64,000 nucleotides of DNA from Nitrosospira sp. NpAV (GTDB taxonomy: Bacteria; Pseudomonadota; Gammaproteobacteria; Burkholderiales; Nitrosomonadaceae), in NCBI RefSeq assembly GCF_000832065.1, contig NZ_JXQM01000008.1:1-64000 (forward strand). The letters run 5' to 3'. The notes under the pieces are model-generated. The model had not been told where the DNA came from. It saw nothing but the letters and a program-made list of their open reading frames with translations, and made no database searches. A program made the translations under genes and the position numbers. How positions within the stretch are numbered: the first letter of the stretch is position 1; every line of letters starts with the position of its first letter. Positions 10,629 through 20,397 of the stretch are shown here, in pieces.

Positions 10629-10746
10629 AACTATTCTTGTTCAGCCGCTATCCCGAAACCGGTGATTGCAGTGACTGGATGGCGGGATGACAAGAAGGCG
10701 CAATGCACCCCGCGCTGAGAATGGGCGGTCGGCCGGATCGGGATCA

Positions 10747-11724
10747 TCATTCCAGCCTTACTCTTGGATCCACCAGCGTATAGGAGATGTCCGTTAATAT
10801 CAGTCCGATGATGTAAAGCAGGGATCCCAGGAAAACCATGGCGCGCACCACGGCAAAGTCCTGTGAGTTGATCGCATCGATGGTATAGCTGCCCAATCCA
10901 GGAATACCAAAAAAGGATTCGGCAATAAGGCTTCCCAGAAATAGCAGCGGAATCAGCACGACCGCACCGGTCAGTATCGGAATCATCGCGTTTCTGAGCA
11001 CATGCCTGAATAGCACAAGGCTTTCAGACAATCCTTTGGCGCGAGCAGTGCGCACGTAATCTTTACCCATTTCTTCGAGGAAAATGGTGCGATACCACCG
11101 GGTGCTGGCACCCGCGCCGCTAATCACGCCGATAATAACCGGCAATACCAGGAATTTGGCGGCATTCCATCCGCTTCCATACCCCGAAATGGGTACCAGG
11201 TGCCACATCTTGCTTATCAAAAATTGACCGCCAATGATATAGAACAAACTGGAGATGGACATAAGGGCGACGCATAGTACCACACCCCAGAAATCCACGT
11301 AGGTGGCGCGAAAAAATACCATTGTCAGCGCAAAAAAAATGTAGACAAACAATCCCAGCAGGAACACGGGCAGCGCAATGGCGAGGCTGGGCAGCATGCG
11401 TGTCTTGATTTCGTGAGCAATGTCGCGCCCGTCATCGGCCCGTCCAAAATCAAAGGCAAACATGGCCACCGATTTCTCGAAAAAAATAGTACGCGTGAAT
11501 TTTTCGGTACCCTCCACCGCATCGTTAAACATGAGGGGCTTATCATAGCCACGTTCCTGCTTCCATTTGGTAATGGCCTCGGGCGTGACACGTTTGATGC
11601 CCAATTGCATCCGTGCCATGTCATCGGGGCTGTTAACCACAAAGAATAAGGTAAAAGTGATCAGGTTCACACCGATCAAAATGGGAATGGCATAAAGCAC
11701 GCGCCGGATGATGTAATTAAGCAA
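10747..11724 (-). CDS. yejB: Oligopeptide ABC transporter permease (YejB-like)
   Basis: This 325-residue DppB-type inner-membrane permease starts with the characteristic MLNYIIRRVLYAIPILIGVN membrane anchor. It has further spans and the EAA loop (RTARAKGLSESLVLFRHVLRNAMIPI region). The segment around residues 35-60 (DDMARMQ, TPEAITKWKQERGYDKP) resembles the periplasmic loop of YejB rather than generic DppB. Its start overlaps the end of the substrate-binding protein gene by 8 bp, so it belongs to the same operon. Confidence 0.93.
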   Translation of the reverse strand: MLNYIIRRVLYAIPILIGVNLITFTLFFVVNSPDDMARMQLGIKRVTPEAITKWKQERGYDKPLMFNDAVEGTEKFTRTIFFEKSVAMFAFDFGRADDGRDIAHEIKTRMLPSLAIALPVFLLGLFVYIFFALTMVFFRATYVDFWGVVLCVALMSISSLFYIIGGQFLISKMWHLVPISGYGSGWNAAKFLVLPVIIGVISGAGASTRWYRTIFLEEMGKDYVRTARAKGLSESLVLFRHVLRNAMIPILTGAVVLIPLLFLGSLIAESFFGIPGLGSYTIDAINSQDFAVVRAMVFLGSLLYIIGLILTDISYTLVDPRVRLE

Positions 11725-13948
11725 TGCCGCCTCTCTGATGCGGCTTTCCGGTTTCGGGTTCCCGCTTCCTGATCCCCGCTCCTCGCTCCCTGCGGCGATA
11801 AACGGCCACGGCTGGGGCCAGGCCCGCCGCCAGCACGATCAATCCGAGCCCGATTGGCCACAGCACCGGCTCGTTCCATTCTTGGCGCTTCCGCTCGCGC
11901 AGCTCCGTGTCTATCCGGAAGTACTTGATGTTATTGTGCGATAGTCTGTTCGGCTTAACGTTGCCGTACCAGGCATGATACAACCCATAATCCTTGGGAT
12001 GATATCCCCAAAGCCAGGGCGCATCATGACGCAGGATGTCGATCATGCGATCGATGATCTGCTGGCGTTCGGGGCTGTTTTCCATGTTCTTCATTTGCTC
12101 GAACAGCCGGTCGTACTCCGGATTGGAGTAATTGGAGGCATTCTCGCCTTCGTTGCCGACTTTTTGCTGGGGGCCATGCAACAGGAACAGGAAATTCTCC
12201 GGATCAGGATAATCGGCGTTCCAACCCCACTCGAAGATTTGTGCATTGCCCTTGCGTATTTTGTCCTGAAAGCGATTGTAGTCGGTACTGCGAACCACCA
12301 GCTGGATGTTGAGTTTCTGGAATTGTTTGCGCATCCAGTCGAGACTCGATTTGTCATCGATGCCGCGGGCAGTCACATCGAAATACAGCACCAGCGGCGC
12401 GCCGGTTTTCGCGTCCATCCCGTTGGGATAACCCGCCTCCGCCAACAGCGCCTTGGCGGCTTCAATCGGTTTGCGCCGTGCCCGTCCGTTCACCCAATCG
12501 TAGACTATCGGGTTAGTCCCCTTCTCGCCCTCTCGATGACCGGAAATGCCCGGGGGAATGGGACCTTGGGCCGGGATGCCACGGCCATTGGCAAATATCG
12601 ATACATATTCTTCGTAATCCACCGCGATCGAAATGGCCTGGCGCAATTTTCTGGCGGACTCGCGCCCTTGCTTGGTGACTCCACCGACCACCGGGTCAAA
12701 CATATTGAAGCCCATGTAGTTCGTGGAAGCCGCCACAGCGGTTTCCAATCGGATGCCCTGACGCTTCATCGCTTCGGTCACGGTGGCCTCCCCCTGGCCT
12801 GTCAGTTGCACCGCCTGATCGAAACTGTCAGAGCCAATGGCCGAGGCGTCATAGTAGCCCTGAAGGAATTTGTTCCAGCGCGGAATACTTTCCTTATCGC
12901 GGCTGGATATCACTTTATCGATAAAGGGCAGCGGCCTGCCCGCATCTGCAAGCATGCCCGCCTCCACATCATCCGGCATGCCCTCGGACGGATAAGCCTC
13001 ACCGTGAAAATTGGGATTTCTTTCCAGTATCATCATACGATTGGGGTCGTTCTCGGTGAGCATATAAGGTCCGGTGCCCACGGGATACCAATCAAAGGTG
13101 ATATTTTTTTCCGCCAACCCTTTCTGAGTATAAAAACGTTCCGCTTCCCATGGAATAGGCGCAAAAAAAGGCATTGCCAGCCAATACATGAACTGGGGAT
13201 ATTTACCCCTGATCTTGATGCGATAAGTGTAACGGCTCACTGCTTCCGCGCCTTCCAGCGGATAATTGTTCAAATCCAGATAGGCATCGCTGCCCTGCCC
13301 GTTGAACTGCGCCACGACAGCGGTCTGAAGCGTCATGGAGTACTCCTTAAGACCTACAATGTAATCCGCCATCAGGCCGAAGATTGGTGAATGCAATTTG
13401 GGGTGCGCCAATCGCTTGATCTCGAAAACATAATCTTCGGCCGTCAATTCTCGGGAACCCGTGTGGCTAAAATCGGACAGCTTGTAGACGTTGGCTATAT
13501 CATCCGGGGTGAGATCATGATAGAGAAATTCTCCCCGCTCATTTGTGGCGAACGCCGGGTGAGGCTGATATCGGATACCGGGCTTGATGGAAATTTCATA
13601 AATCGTATAGGCGATTTGCTTGGCATCCGCGCTGTCATGCAGGCGCTTTCCGTTTTCGTCAAAATATTGCGCAACCGGCATTTCCGCGGCTGCTGATGGG
13701 ATGAGTGTATAGGGACGTTTCAGGTAATGGTATTGCAGCGGCGGTTCATAGATCTGCGCTGTCAACAGAATTTCGTTGGAGCTATAGGATTGCACGGGGT
13801 CAAGATGCTTTGGGCGCTCGGCAAACGGAGTATAGAGAATATTTTTACCCGTATCGGCTGCCGGATAGGGACTGTTCCATGAATTGCCGCTACAGGCGCA
13901 AATGAAGACCACAAGCGATACCAGCAGATATTTGGATAGTGCCTTCAT
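11717..13948 (-). CDS. yejA: Oligopeptide ABC transporter substrate-binding lipoprotein (YejA-like)
   Basis: This is an SBP_bac_5-family peptide-binding protein of 743 residues, first gene of the yej-type operon. I placed the start at the ATG at 13948 because the next residues form a lipoprotein signal (basic MKALSK, hydrophobic core, then a lipobox ending in ICAC, with cysteine about residue 20). The frame is open upstream to 14011, but that extension is not signal-like. The family fold runs through most of the protein. Unusually, the C-terminus adds a hydrophobic segment (WPIGLGLIVLAAGLAPAVAV) followed by a basic tail, which would give a second membrane anchor. The protein is longer than E. 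coli YejA (about 600). Confidence 0.92.
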   Translation of the reverse strand: MKALSKYLLVSLVVFICACSGNSWNSPYPAADTGKNILYTPFAERPKHLDPVQSYSSNEILLTAQIYEPPLQYHYLKRPYTLIPSAAAEMPVAQYFDENGKRLHDSADAKQIAYTIYEISIKPGIRYQPHPAFATNERGEFLYHDLTPDDIANVYKLSDFSHTGSRELTAEDYVFEIKRLAHPKLHSPIFGLMADYIVGLKEYSMTLQTAVVAQFNGQGSDAYLDLNNYPLEGAEAVSRYTYRIKIRGKYPQFMYWLAMPFFAPIPWEAERFYTQKGLAEKNITFDWYPVGTGPYMLTENDPNRMMILERNPNFHGEAYPSEGMPDDVEAGMLADAGRPLPFIDKVISSRDKESIPRWNKFLQGYYDASAIGSDSFDQAVQLTGQGEATVTEAMKRQGIRLETAVAASTNYMGFNMFDPVVGGVTKQGRESARKLRQAISIAVDYEEYVSIFANGRGIPAQGPIPPGISGHREGEKGTNPIVYDWVNGRARRKPIEAAKALLAEAGYPNGMDAKTGAPLVLYFDVTARGIDDKSSLDWMRKQFQKLNIQLVVRSTDYNRFQDKIRKGNAQIFEWGWNADYPDPENFLFLLHGPQQKVGNEGENASNYSNPEYDRLFEQMKNMENSPERQQIIDRMIDILRHDAPWLWGYHPKDYGLYHAWYGNVKPNRLSHNNIKYFRIDTELRERKRQEWNEPVLWPIGLGLIVLAAGLAPAVAVYRRRERGAGIRKREPETGKPHQRGGIA

Positions 13949-14371
13949 TGAGCGATAGTGTAACGTAAATACTAAAAACGGAAACGTCGCTCGAGCTCCG
14001 GCGACGTTCATGATTCTACAAGCGGGAAAGACTTGAGGCTATAATTCCAAATCCGGCAGCTAATCACTCATTTCTCACTCATTTTTCAAGCTGGGCGCCA
14101 TGATCCACAATGACTTTTTGCGCCATTTGACCCTCCCCTTTTGGGTGAGTTCGCTACGGATGGATTGCATGGTTTTGCGGCACACGGCTGCGTTGCAATT
14201 CCTGGGAATGGAGCGCCCGGACGCTTCGCCGAGCTCCCGACGCGAAAATCGAGCAGCGTACGGAATGCCGCCACCCCGTTCAAGGTGCCCGATCCTCAGA
14301 AACCATACGCTCCGGCCAAATTGCCAGATTTAGGATAATTCCTCAAATTTTCCACCTTCCAAGGATATGAC
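13949..14371. other. Divergent intergenic region between yejA and fabI, no gene assigned
   Basis: About 420 bp separate the two divergent genes. The region should hold both promoters. A direct repeat, ctcactcattt, occurs twice at about 14066-14087. Short frames on both strands (around 14086-14333) have no ribosome site of note and no resemblance to known proteins, so I did not call them. The fabI ribosome site (ccaaggat) is a few bases before its ATG. Confidence 0.5.
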
Positions 14372-15160
14372 ATGACACTTCTCGCCGATAAACGCATCCT
14401 CATCACTGGACTGCTTAGTAATCGCTCCATTGCCTACGGCATTGCAAAAGCCATGCATCGCGAAGGCGCGCAATTGGCCTTTACCTATCAAGGAGAAGTC
14501 GTACGCGGACGAGTTGAAAAAATAATCACCGAATTTGAAAGTGACCTGCTGTTTCCCTGCGATGTTTCGAACGATGAGGAAATTGCCCGTTGTTTTGATA
14601 GTTTAGGAAAACATTGGGACGGCCTTGATGGCATCGTTCACTCGATCGCCTTTGCACCGCGAGAAGCCTTGAGCGGAGACTACCTCGACAGTGTAAACCG
14701 CGAAGCCTTCCGCATCGCTCACGATATCAGTTCCTACAGTTTCGCGGCCCTGGCAAAAGCGGGAATGCCCCTCATGCAGGGCAGGAATGGTTCGCTGCTA
14801 ACGCTTACCTATCTCGGAGCGGTACGGGTTATGCCGAACTACAACGTAATGGGCTTGGCTAAGGCAAGCCTTGAGGCCAATGTGCGCTTCATGGCATCGA
14901 GCCTGGGGCCCAAGGGAATCCGTGTCAACGCGATTTCCGCCGGTCCGATTAAAACCCTGGCAGCGGCGGGAATCGGCAATTTTGGAAAATTGCTGGGCTA
15001 TACGGAGAAAGTCGCGCCGTTACGACGTAATGTGTCCATTGCAGAGGTGGGTAACGTCGCGGCCTTCTTGTGTAGCGATCTGGCCAGCGGCATTACCGGT
15101 GAAGTTACCCATGTCGACGCAGGATTTAATACGGTCGCTTTTGATATCAGTGAACCCTAA
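14372..15160 (+). CDS. fabI: Enoyl-[acyl-carrier-protein] reductase (NADH)
   Basis: FabI catalyses the last, NADH-dependent reduction of each fatty-acid elongation cycle. The 262-residue product has the classic FabI length. The atypical nucleotide-binding motif [16 protein letters not shown] is at residues 13-28, and the catalytic Tyr-x6-Lys motif appears as YNVMGLAK. The C-terminal VDAGFNTV stretch is also typical. The gene is convergent with ppiD. A MITE-like inverted repeat just after the stop could serve as a terminator for both. Confidence 0.97.
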   Translation: MTLLADKRILITGLLSNRSIAYGIAKAMHREGAQLAFTYQGEVVRGRVEKIITEFESDLLFPCDVSNDEEIARCFDSLGKHWDGLDGIVHSIAFAPREALSGDYLDSVNREAFRIAHDISSYSFAALAKAGMPLMQGRNGSLLTLTYLGAVRVMPNYNVMGLAKASLEANVRFMASSLGPKGIRVNAISAGPIKTLAAAGIGNFGKLLGYTEKVAPLRRNVSIAEVGNVAAFLCSDLASGITGEVTHVDAGFNTVAFDISEP

Positions 15161-15168
15161 TCTTGAAG

Positions 15169-15232
15169 AACCTCTGAACAACTTCCTAGGTTTTGCCGGC
15201 AAAGCGCTCTACGAAGAGCTGATTCAGAGGTT
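15169..15232. repeat. Short inverted repeat related to the MITE at 46017 (possible terminator)
   Basis: The arms aacctctgaa and ttcagaggtt bracket a 64-bp stretch. Read on the minus strand, its first 40 or so bases closely follow the left end of the 174-bp element at 46017-46190: both contain aacctctgaat, then ttcgtagagcgc, then gcaaaa at the same spacing. This copy therefore looks like an internally deleted member of the same family. It fills the gap between the convergent genes fabI and ppiD and could fold as a hairpin that ends transcription from either side. Confidence 0.75.
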
Positions 15233-15256
15233 TCTGACACACTAAATACAGGGTTC

Positions 15257-17146
15257 TTATTTCTTCTCCAAAGCCTCATTCCTGACCGTCACGTCATACT
15301 GCTTTCTGACTCCGGCAAGATAAGATGTAAGTTCCTCCTGGGCATGCACCTGCTGCAATTGCCGGGCAAAGGTCTTGCGTTCGGACGCCTCCGCCGGAGC
15401 CGGTTCAATGGCACGGCTGACGCGGATTAATGTAAAGCCCCCCTGAGAATTTTCCACACCGGCATAAGATGGAAGTTTGGTTACCTCAGCCTTGAAAACC
15501 GCCCGCAGGGTTTCATTATCCAGACCTTGGGGCTCCTTTCTGGAAACTTGCTGGGTAGCGCCCCACGCAACGATTCCATTTTTTCCTTCCTGTAACTGTG
15601 CAAGTTTCTCCCTGCCTGACTTTATGGCAGCCTCCGCCGCTCCCTTGCGGGCCAGCAGTTCGCTGATTTTATCCCGCAATGCTGCAATCGGCGGTGTCGT
15701 CGCTGGCCTGTGGTCCAGAACCCTGGCTGAAACAAGCGTATTTGGCGTAGTCTCCACCGCCTCGGTGTTACGCTTGTTCTTAAGCGCGTCTTCGGAAAAT
15801 ATCGCCTGCAGCAATCTTCCATTATTGAAATAAGGAGGAGTACCCGCACTTTTTGCAATCCACTCACTTTGCTGGATGCGTAAGCCGAATTTCTCTGCGG
15901 CGGGCTGCAAGCTATCGCTCTGCTCATATACCATATTGCTGAAACCTTCAGCCATTTCACCAAAAATTTTCCCGGCTTTCTGCTTCTTCAGTTCCTCCTC
16001 GACCTGGCTCTTTACTTCATCAAAACTGACCAGTTTAGGGGGTTTAATCGTCGAGAGCTTGATGATGTGGAAACCGTGATTTGTTTCGACCAGATTACTG
16101 ATCTCATCCAGTTTCATCTGGAAAACCGCATCTTCAAATGTCTTGACCATCATGCCGCGGGCGAAGAAGCCGAGATCACCGCCATTGATCGCCGAACCCG
16201 GATCCTGGGAATGCTGCTTGGCAAGTTCAGCAAAGTTTTGCGGAGCCTGTCTTACCTGGATAAGCAATTGTTCAGCCTTGGCGCGCGCCGCGGCCTTCTC
16301 TGCATCGGATGCCGCAGCGGAAACCGTTATCAGGATGTGGCTCGCGCGGCGCTCCTCGGGTTGCTCAAACTCACTCCGATGTTCTTCAAAATACTTTATT
16401 GCTTCGTCGGTACTCACCTGCTGCTCTTTTGTCAAATTGTCCAGAGACAACACCAGATATTCGACACGTACCTGCTCCGGCAGCTGAAACTCGGCTTGGT
16501 GACTCTCATAATATGACTTGATTGCCGCATCATCGGGTTTTATCTGCGACAGGAATTGCTCCGGTTGTACCTGAACCACGCTGATTTCGCGCTTCTCCCC
16601 ACCCAGCTGCATAATTCTTTCCGCCACCGAAACAGGAACGAAACCATTCCCGGTATATGCGTCCGTCAGTTGCTGCCGCATCATTTCCTGGCGTACACGC
16701 GCTTCGAATGCTCGCGGATTCATTCCCTGGCCACGCAGCAACTCTTCATAGCGTTGTTTGGAAAATTTGCCATCTTCCTGAAAGGCGGAAATATCTTGTA
16801 TAACTGCTATCAACTGTGAATCCGGCACCATCAGCCCAACGCGAGCGGCTTCGTGCTTTAGCAACCGTTGCTGGATCAGTCCCTCCAATACCGCAGACCG
16901 CAATTCCGGATTCTCCAGCATCGCATCGTTAAAATTTTCTCCCATGGTTGCCCGCATGCTTTCCTGCTGATTGCGCAAAGCCTGCTCGAATTCCTGACGC
17001 GGGATCTTTTCACCCGCCGCCAATGCGAGATAGTCTCCGCCGTCACTGCTGTTATATGACTCGATTCCCCAAAACAGAAACGGTAATGCGGCGAGCGCCA
17101 GGATAGCCTGGACGATACGTTTTTTTCTGTGAACAAAATCAAACAT
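15257..17146 (-). CDS. ppiD: Peptidyl-prolyl cis-trans isomerase PpiD (SurA-like chaperone)
   Basis: PpiD is an inner-membrane-anchored periplasmic chaperone that helps newly exported outer-membrane proteins. The 629-residue product has a single N-terminal membrane span (about residues 11-28) followed by a SurA_N-like chaperone domain. A parvulin domain covers roughly residues 265-365 (RASHILI, GGDLGFF and HGFHIIKL are its landmarks), and a long C-terminal chaperone region follows. Length agrees with E. coli PpiD (623). It sits downstream of hup and two tRNA genes, as in many proteobacteria. Confidence 0.94.
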   Translation of the reverse strand: MFDFVHRKKRIVQAILALAALPFLFWGIESYNSSDGGDYLALAAGEKIPRQEFEQALRNQQESMRATMGENFNDAMLENPELRSAVLEGLIQQRLLKHEAARVGLMVPDSQLIAVIQDISAFQEDGKFSKQRYEELLRGQGMNPRAFEARVRQEMMRQQLTDAYTGNGFVPVSVAERIMQLGGEKREISVVQVQPEQFLSQIKPDDAAIKSYYESHQAEFQLPEQVRVEYLVLSLDNLTKEQQVSTDEAIKYFEEHRSEFEQPEERRASHILITVSAAASDAEKAAARAKAEQLLIQVRQAPQNFAELAKQHSQDPGSAINGGDLGFFARGMMVKTFEDAVFQMKLDEISNLVETNHGFHIIKLSTIKPPKLVSFDEVKSQVEEELKKQKAGKIFGEMAEGFSNMVYEQSDSLQPAAEKFGLRIQQSEWIAKSAGTPPYFNNGRLLQAIFSEDALKNKRNTEAVETTPNTLVSARVLDHRPATTPPIAALRDKISELLARKGAAEAAIKSGREKLAQLQEGKNGIVAWGATQQVSRKEPQGLDNETLRAVFKAEVTKLPSYAGVENSQGGFTLIRVSRAIEPAPAEASERKTFARQLQQVHAQEELTSYLAGVRKQYDVTVRNEALEKK

Positions 17147-17169
17147 TATTAAAAATTTAGGAAACGCAT

Positions 17170-17193
17170 AAAAAAGGCGAACTCGCGTTCGCC
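17170..17193 (-). terminator. Rho-independent terminator after tRNA-Asp
   Basis: On the minus strand a perfect 6-bp stem (ggcgaa/ttcgcc with a six-base loop) is followed by a run of six T. It lies 19 bp beyond the 3' end of tRNA-Asp and before ppiD, so it should end the hup-tRNA transcript. Confidence 0.85.
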
Positions 17194-17211
17194 CTGGTTT
17201 AGCACAAAATC

Positions 17212-17288
17212 TGGCGGAGTGGACGGGACTCGAACCCGCGACCCCCGGCGTGACAGGCCGGTATTCTAACCAACTGAACTACCACTCC
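17212..17288 (-). tRNA. tRNA-Asp (anticodon GTC)
   Basis: A 77-nt tRNA with encoded CCA. The acceptor stem GGAGTGG pairs with CCACTCC. The D arm (AGTTCAGTTGGTTAGAAT), the anticodon loop CTGTCAC reading aspartate codons, and the T arm GTTCGAGTC are all regular. It is followed by a terminator hairpin, and tRNA-Val lies 20 bp upstream. Confidence 0.98.
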
Positions 17289-17308
17289 AATGATCTGTAA
17301 GTTTCTGC

Positions 17309-17384
17309 TGGTGGGTGCTGACGGGGTCGAACCGCCGACATTCGCCTTGTAAGGGCGACGCTCTACCAACTGAGCTAAGCACCC
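17309..17384 (-). tRNA. tRNA-Val (anticodon TAC)
   Basis: A 76-nt tRNA with encoded CCA. GGGTGCT pairs with AGCACCC, the anticodon loop is CTTACAA with anticodon TAC, and the T loop reads GTTCGACCC. It lies between hup and tRNA-Asp and is probably processed from a shared transcript. Confidence 0.98.
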
Positions 17385-17398
17385 CCGTCCGAAGGACG

Positions 17399-17671
17399 CT
17401 AGTTTACTGCATCCTTAAGCGCCTTGCCAGCGCTGAATTTCGGAACTTTTGCGGCCTTTATTTTGATTGCCGCACCCGTACGGGGATTGCGGCCGGTACG
17501 GGCCGCGCGCTTACCTACTTTGAAGGTTCCAAATCCGACGAGCGTTACACTTTGACCTTTTTTTAGAGCGGCTTTAATTGCGGATAATGCACCATCCAGC
17601 GCGTTACCTGCAGAGGCCTTGGAAATATCGGAAGACTTGGCGATGGCATCGATGAGTTCAGATTTATTCAC
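17399..17671 (-). CDS. hupB: HU-family DNA-binding protein
   Basis: This 90-residue histone-like protein bends and compacts DNA as a dimer. The sequence is standard [13 protein letters not shown] at the start, [11 protein letters not shown] in the middle, and the DNA-grasping arm with RTGRNPRTG around residues 55-66. A strong promoter lies upstream. A small hairpin with a UUCG-type tetraloop sits in the 14 bp between its stop and tRNA-Val. Its place next to lon matches hupB in other proteobacteria. Confidence 0.97.
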   Translation of the reverse strand: MNKSELIDAIAKSSDISKASAGNALDGALSAIKAALKKGQSVTLVGFGTFKVGKRAARTGRNPRTGAAIKIKAAKVPKFSAGKALKDAVN

Positions 17672-17721
17672 GGTGATTCCCCTTTCGTTATTTTAGTTAC
17701 AGAAAAACCCTTGCAATTGGT

Positions 17722-17750
17722 TTTATATCAAGCCGTTTGTGCTTGGTCAA
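17722..17750 (-). promoter_or_regulatory. Sigma70-type promoter for hupB
   Basis: On the minus strand TTGACC (17745-17750) and TATAAA (17722-17727) are separated by exactly 17 bp. The hup start codon is about 50 bp further on. This is the best sigma70 match I noticed in the window and fits an abundant nucleoid protein. Confidence 0.8.
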
Positions 17751-17894
17751 GCAATTGTGAAAATATTTCGGAAACATTTCGTACACAAACTTGTCACGGG
17801 AAAACCTTGTTTTCTTCAGCAACCAAGTCCAATTTCTTGAAATGGAATAAACCAGCGACTGAAAAATAAAAATTCAAATAAACCTTCTCGGAGT

Positions 17895-20312
17895 TTAATG
17901 CTTGATAACCGTAGTGGTGGTAGCGGTATCCCCATCAACTCCAACGGGGGCGGGCACGGACGACGGCGTAACGGGAAGCGCTTCCGGCTTGCGTTCCAAT
18001 GCCAGATCCAGCACCTGATCTATCCACTTAACCGGATGAATATCCAAGCGATTCTTGATATTCTCCGGGATTTCGGTCAGATCCTTGACGTTGTCTTCCG
18101 GAATCAGCACTATCTTTATGCCGCCGCGGTGCGCCGCCAAAAGCTTTTCCTTGAGCCCGCCGATGGGCAGCACCTCGCCACGCAGGGTAATTTCTCCCGT
18201 CATTGCCACATTTGCCCGGGCCGCGATGCCTGTTAGCGCCGAGACCATCGCAATGCAAATTCCAATCCCCGCGCTAGGCCCATCTTTGGGCGTCGCGCCT
18301 TCTGGCAAATGAATATGAATGTCGTTCTTCTGATAAAAATCATCGGCAATACCCAACGTTCTTGAACGGCTGCGTACCACCGACAGCGCGGCCTGAACCG
18401 ATTCCTGCATTACTTCCCCCAATTTTCCGGTAGTAATGGTTTTTCCCTTGCCCGGTAATACTACCGCCTCAATGGTGAGTAACTCTCCACCTACCTCCGT
18501 CCATGCCAGACCGGTAACTTGCCCTACCTGATTTTTCTCTTCCGCCACCCCATAGGTATAACGTCTCACCCCCAGGTATTTATCCAGATTCCGTCCGCTG
18601 ATGGTAATTTTTTTCTGATCACTCTTGAGCAGCAATGCCTTGACCACTTTACGGCATATTTTCGAGATTTCCCGTTCCATCGCCCGTACACCTGCCTCTC
18701 GTGTGTAATAACGGGTAATATCACGCAGGGCGGATTCAGATACCGCCAGTTCCTCTTCCTTGAGTCCGTGATTTTTTATCTGTTTAGGCAATAAGTAGCG
18801 CGTTGCGATATTGAGTTTCTCATCTTCGGTATAACCCGATAGCCTGATCACCTCCATGCGGTCCAGCAATGCCGGAGGGATATTCAGGGTGTTGGCGGTA
18901 GCAACAAACATGACGTCCGACAAATCATACTCAACCTCGATATAGTGATCCACGAATGAGTGATTCTGCTCCGGGTCCAGCACTTCCAGCAGCGCGGATG
19001 ATGGGTCGCCACGGAAATCCATGCCCATTTTGTCCACCTCGTCGAGCAGAAATAATGGATTCTTGACACCCACCTTAGTCATGTTTTGCAAGATCTTGCC
19101 AGGCATCGACCCAATGTAGGTACGGCGATGGCCGCGTATCTCGGCCTCGTCGCGCACGCCACCCAAGGACATGCGCACGAACTTACGGTTGGTAGCACGG
19201 GCGATGGATTGTCCCAATGACGTCTTGCCCACGCCAGGCGGTCCCACCAGGCAAAGAATGGGCGCTTTCAGCTTATCGACGCGCTGCTGCACGGCCAAAT
19301 ATTCGACGATGCGTTCCTTGACCTTATCAAGACCGTAATGATCCTGCTCCAGCACCACTTCAGCGGCATTGAGATCCTTGCTGATCTTATTCTTTTTCTT
19401 CCATGGCAACGCTACCAGCGCATCAATGTAATTGCGGACCACAGTGGCTTCAGCCGACATGGGAGACATCAAACGCAATTTCTTCAATTCCGCTTCCGCC
19501 TTTGCGCGCCCCTCCTTGGACATCTGCGCGGCCTTGATCTTCCTGTCGATCTCCTCCAGGTCAGCACCGTCTTCGCCCTCGCCGAGCTCCTTCTGAATGG
19601 CCTTCACCTGCTCATTGAGATAGTAGTCGCGTTGGCTTTTCTCCATCTGGCGCTTCACTCTTCCACGAATACGCTTTTCCACCTGCAGTATGTCAAGCTC
19701 AGTTTCGAGCAGCCCCAGCAGGTGTTCCAAACGTTTTGGAACATCGAAAATTTCCAGCACTTCCTGCTTTTGCTCAAGTTTCAATGGCAGGTGGGCGGCG
19801 ATCGTATCGGCCAGACGTCCTGCTTCATCGATGCCGCTGAGCGAAGTCAGGATCTCGGGCGGTATTTTCTTGTTGAGTTTTACATACTGATCGAATTGGG
19901 CCAGCATCGCACGCCGCATTGCCTCAACTTCGTGGTTATCTACGGCATCCGGAGGCAGTAACGCCGCTTGGCCGGAGAAGTAGTTGCCATCATCAACCAC
20001 CTTTATGATCCGCGCGCGGCGGCTTCCCTCAACCAGCACCTTGACGGTGCCATCGGGCAGCTTAAGCATTTGCAGCAGATTTGCAACGCTGCATACACCG
20101 TAGAGGTCGTCAGGAGCCGGTTCATCCTTGGCGGCAAACTTTTGCGCAACCAGGAGAATACTCTTGCCGGACTCCATGGCGATTTCGAGTGCCTTGATAG
20201 ACTTGGGCCGTCCGACGAATAACGGAATCACCATATGCGGAAATACTACGACATCGCGCAATGGCAATAACGGCAGTGACACCTGACTGGGGTTATTAAC
20301 TGGGGAAGACAT
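17895..20312 (-). CDS. lon: ATP-dependent protease Lon (La)
   Basis: Lon degrades misfolded and regulatory proteins in the cytoplasm. The 805-residue product shows the N-terminal substrate-binding LON domain ([19 protein letters not shown] at the start), an AAA+ domain with Walker A GPPGVGKT and Walker [10 protein letters not shown], and a C-terminal serine protease domain. The catalytic serine sits in KDGPSAGI and the partner lysine in [10 protein letters not shown]. The tail after the protease domain is Pro/Val/Thr-rich and not conserved. A near-perfect heat-shock promoter precedes it, and clpX lies 85 bp upstream. Confidence 0.98.
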   Translation of the reverse strand: MSSPVNNPSQVSLPLLPLRDVVVFPHMVIPLFVGRPKSIKALEIAMESGKSILLVAQKFAAKDEPAPDDLYGVCSVANLLQMLKLPDGTVKVLVEGSRRARIIKVVDDGNYFSGQAALLPPDAVDNHEVEAMRRAMLAQFDQYVKLNKKIPPEILTSLSGIDEAGRLADTIAAHLPLKLEQKQEVLEIFDVPKRLEHLLGLLETELDILQVEKRIRGRVKRQMEKSQRDYYLNEQVKAIQKELGEGEDGADLEEIDRKIKAAQMSKEGRAKAEAELKKLRLMSPMSAEATVVRNYIDALVALPWKKKNKISKDLNAAEVVLEQDHYGLDKVKERIVEYLAVQQRVDKLKAPILCLVGPPGVGKTSLGQSIARATNRKFVRMSLGGVRDEAEIRGHRRTYIGSMPGKILQNMTKVGVKNPLFLLDEVDKMGMDFRGDPSSALLEVLDPEQNHSFVDHYIEVEYDLSDVMFVATANTLNIPPALLDRMEVIRLSGYTEDEKLNIATRYLLPKQIKNHGLKEEELAVSESALRDITRYYTREAGVRAMEREISKICRKVVKALLLKSDQKKITISGRNLDKYLGVRRYTYGVAEEKNQVGQVTGLAWTEVGGELLTIEAVVLPGKGKTITTGKLGEVMQESVQAALSVVRSRSRTLGIADDFYQKNDIHIHLPEGATPKDGPSAGIGICIAMVSALTGIAARANVAMTGEITLRGEVLPIGGLKEKLLAAHRGGIKIVLIPEDNVKDLTEIPENIKNRLDIHPVKWIDQVLDLALERKPEALPVTPSSVPAPVGVDGDTATTTTVIKH

Positions 20313-20344
20313 ATCGGCTCACCTATAAAGGTCAAACAAAGGTT

Positions 20345-20370
20345 ATGGGGACGCCGCGAGAAAATTCAAG
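20345..20370 (-). promoter_or_regulatory. Sigma32 (RpoH)-type heat-shock promoter for lon
   Basis: On the minus strand CTTGAA (20365-20370) and CCCCAT (20345-20350) are separated by 14 bp, matching the E. coli sigma32 consensus at both boxes. The lon start codon is 33 bp after the -10 box. lon is a classic member of this regulon. Confidence 0.82.
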
Positions 20371-20397
20371 GCAACGGACCAAGCAACAGGACCCGGG

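Noticed and set aside
11975-13390. Long plus-strand open frame (471 codons) opposite yejA
   Set aside because: It lies wholly antisense to a well-supported substrate-binding protein gene and shows no known domain. GC-rich codon third positions often leave such mirror frames open.
14086-14333. Short overlapping frames between yejA and fabI
   Set aside because: No ribosome site, no recognisable protein, and frames on both strands at once suggest non-coding GC-rich DNA.
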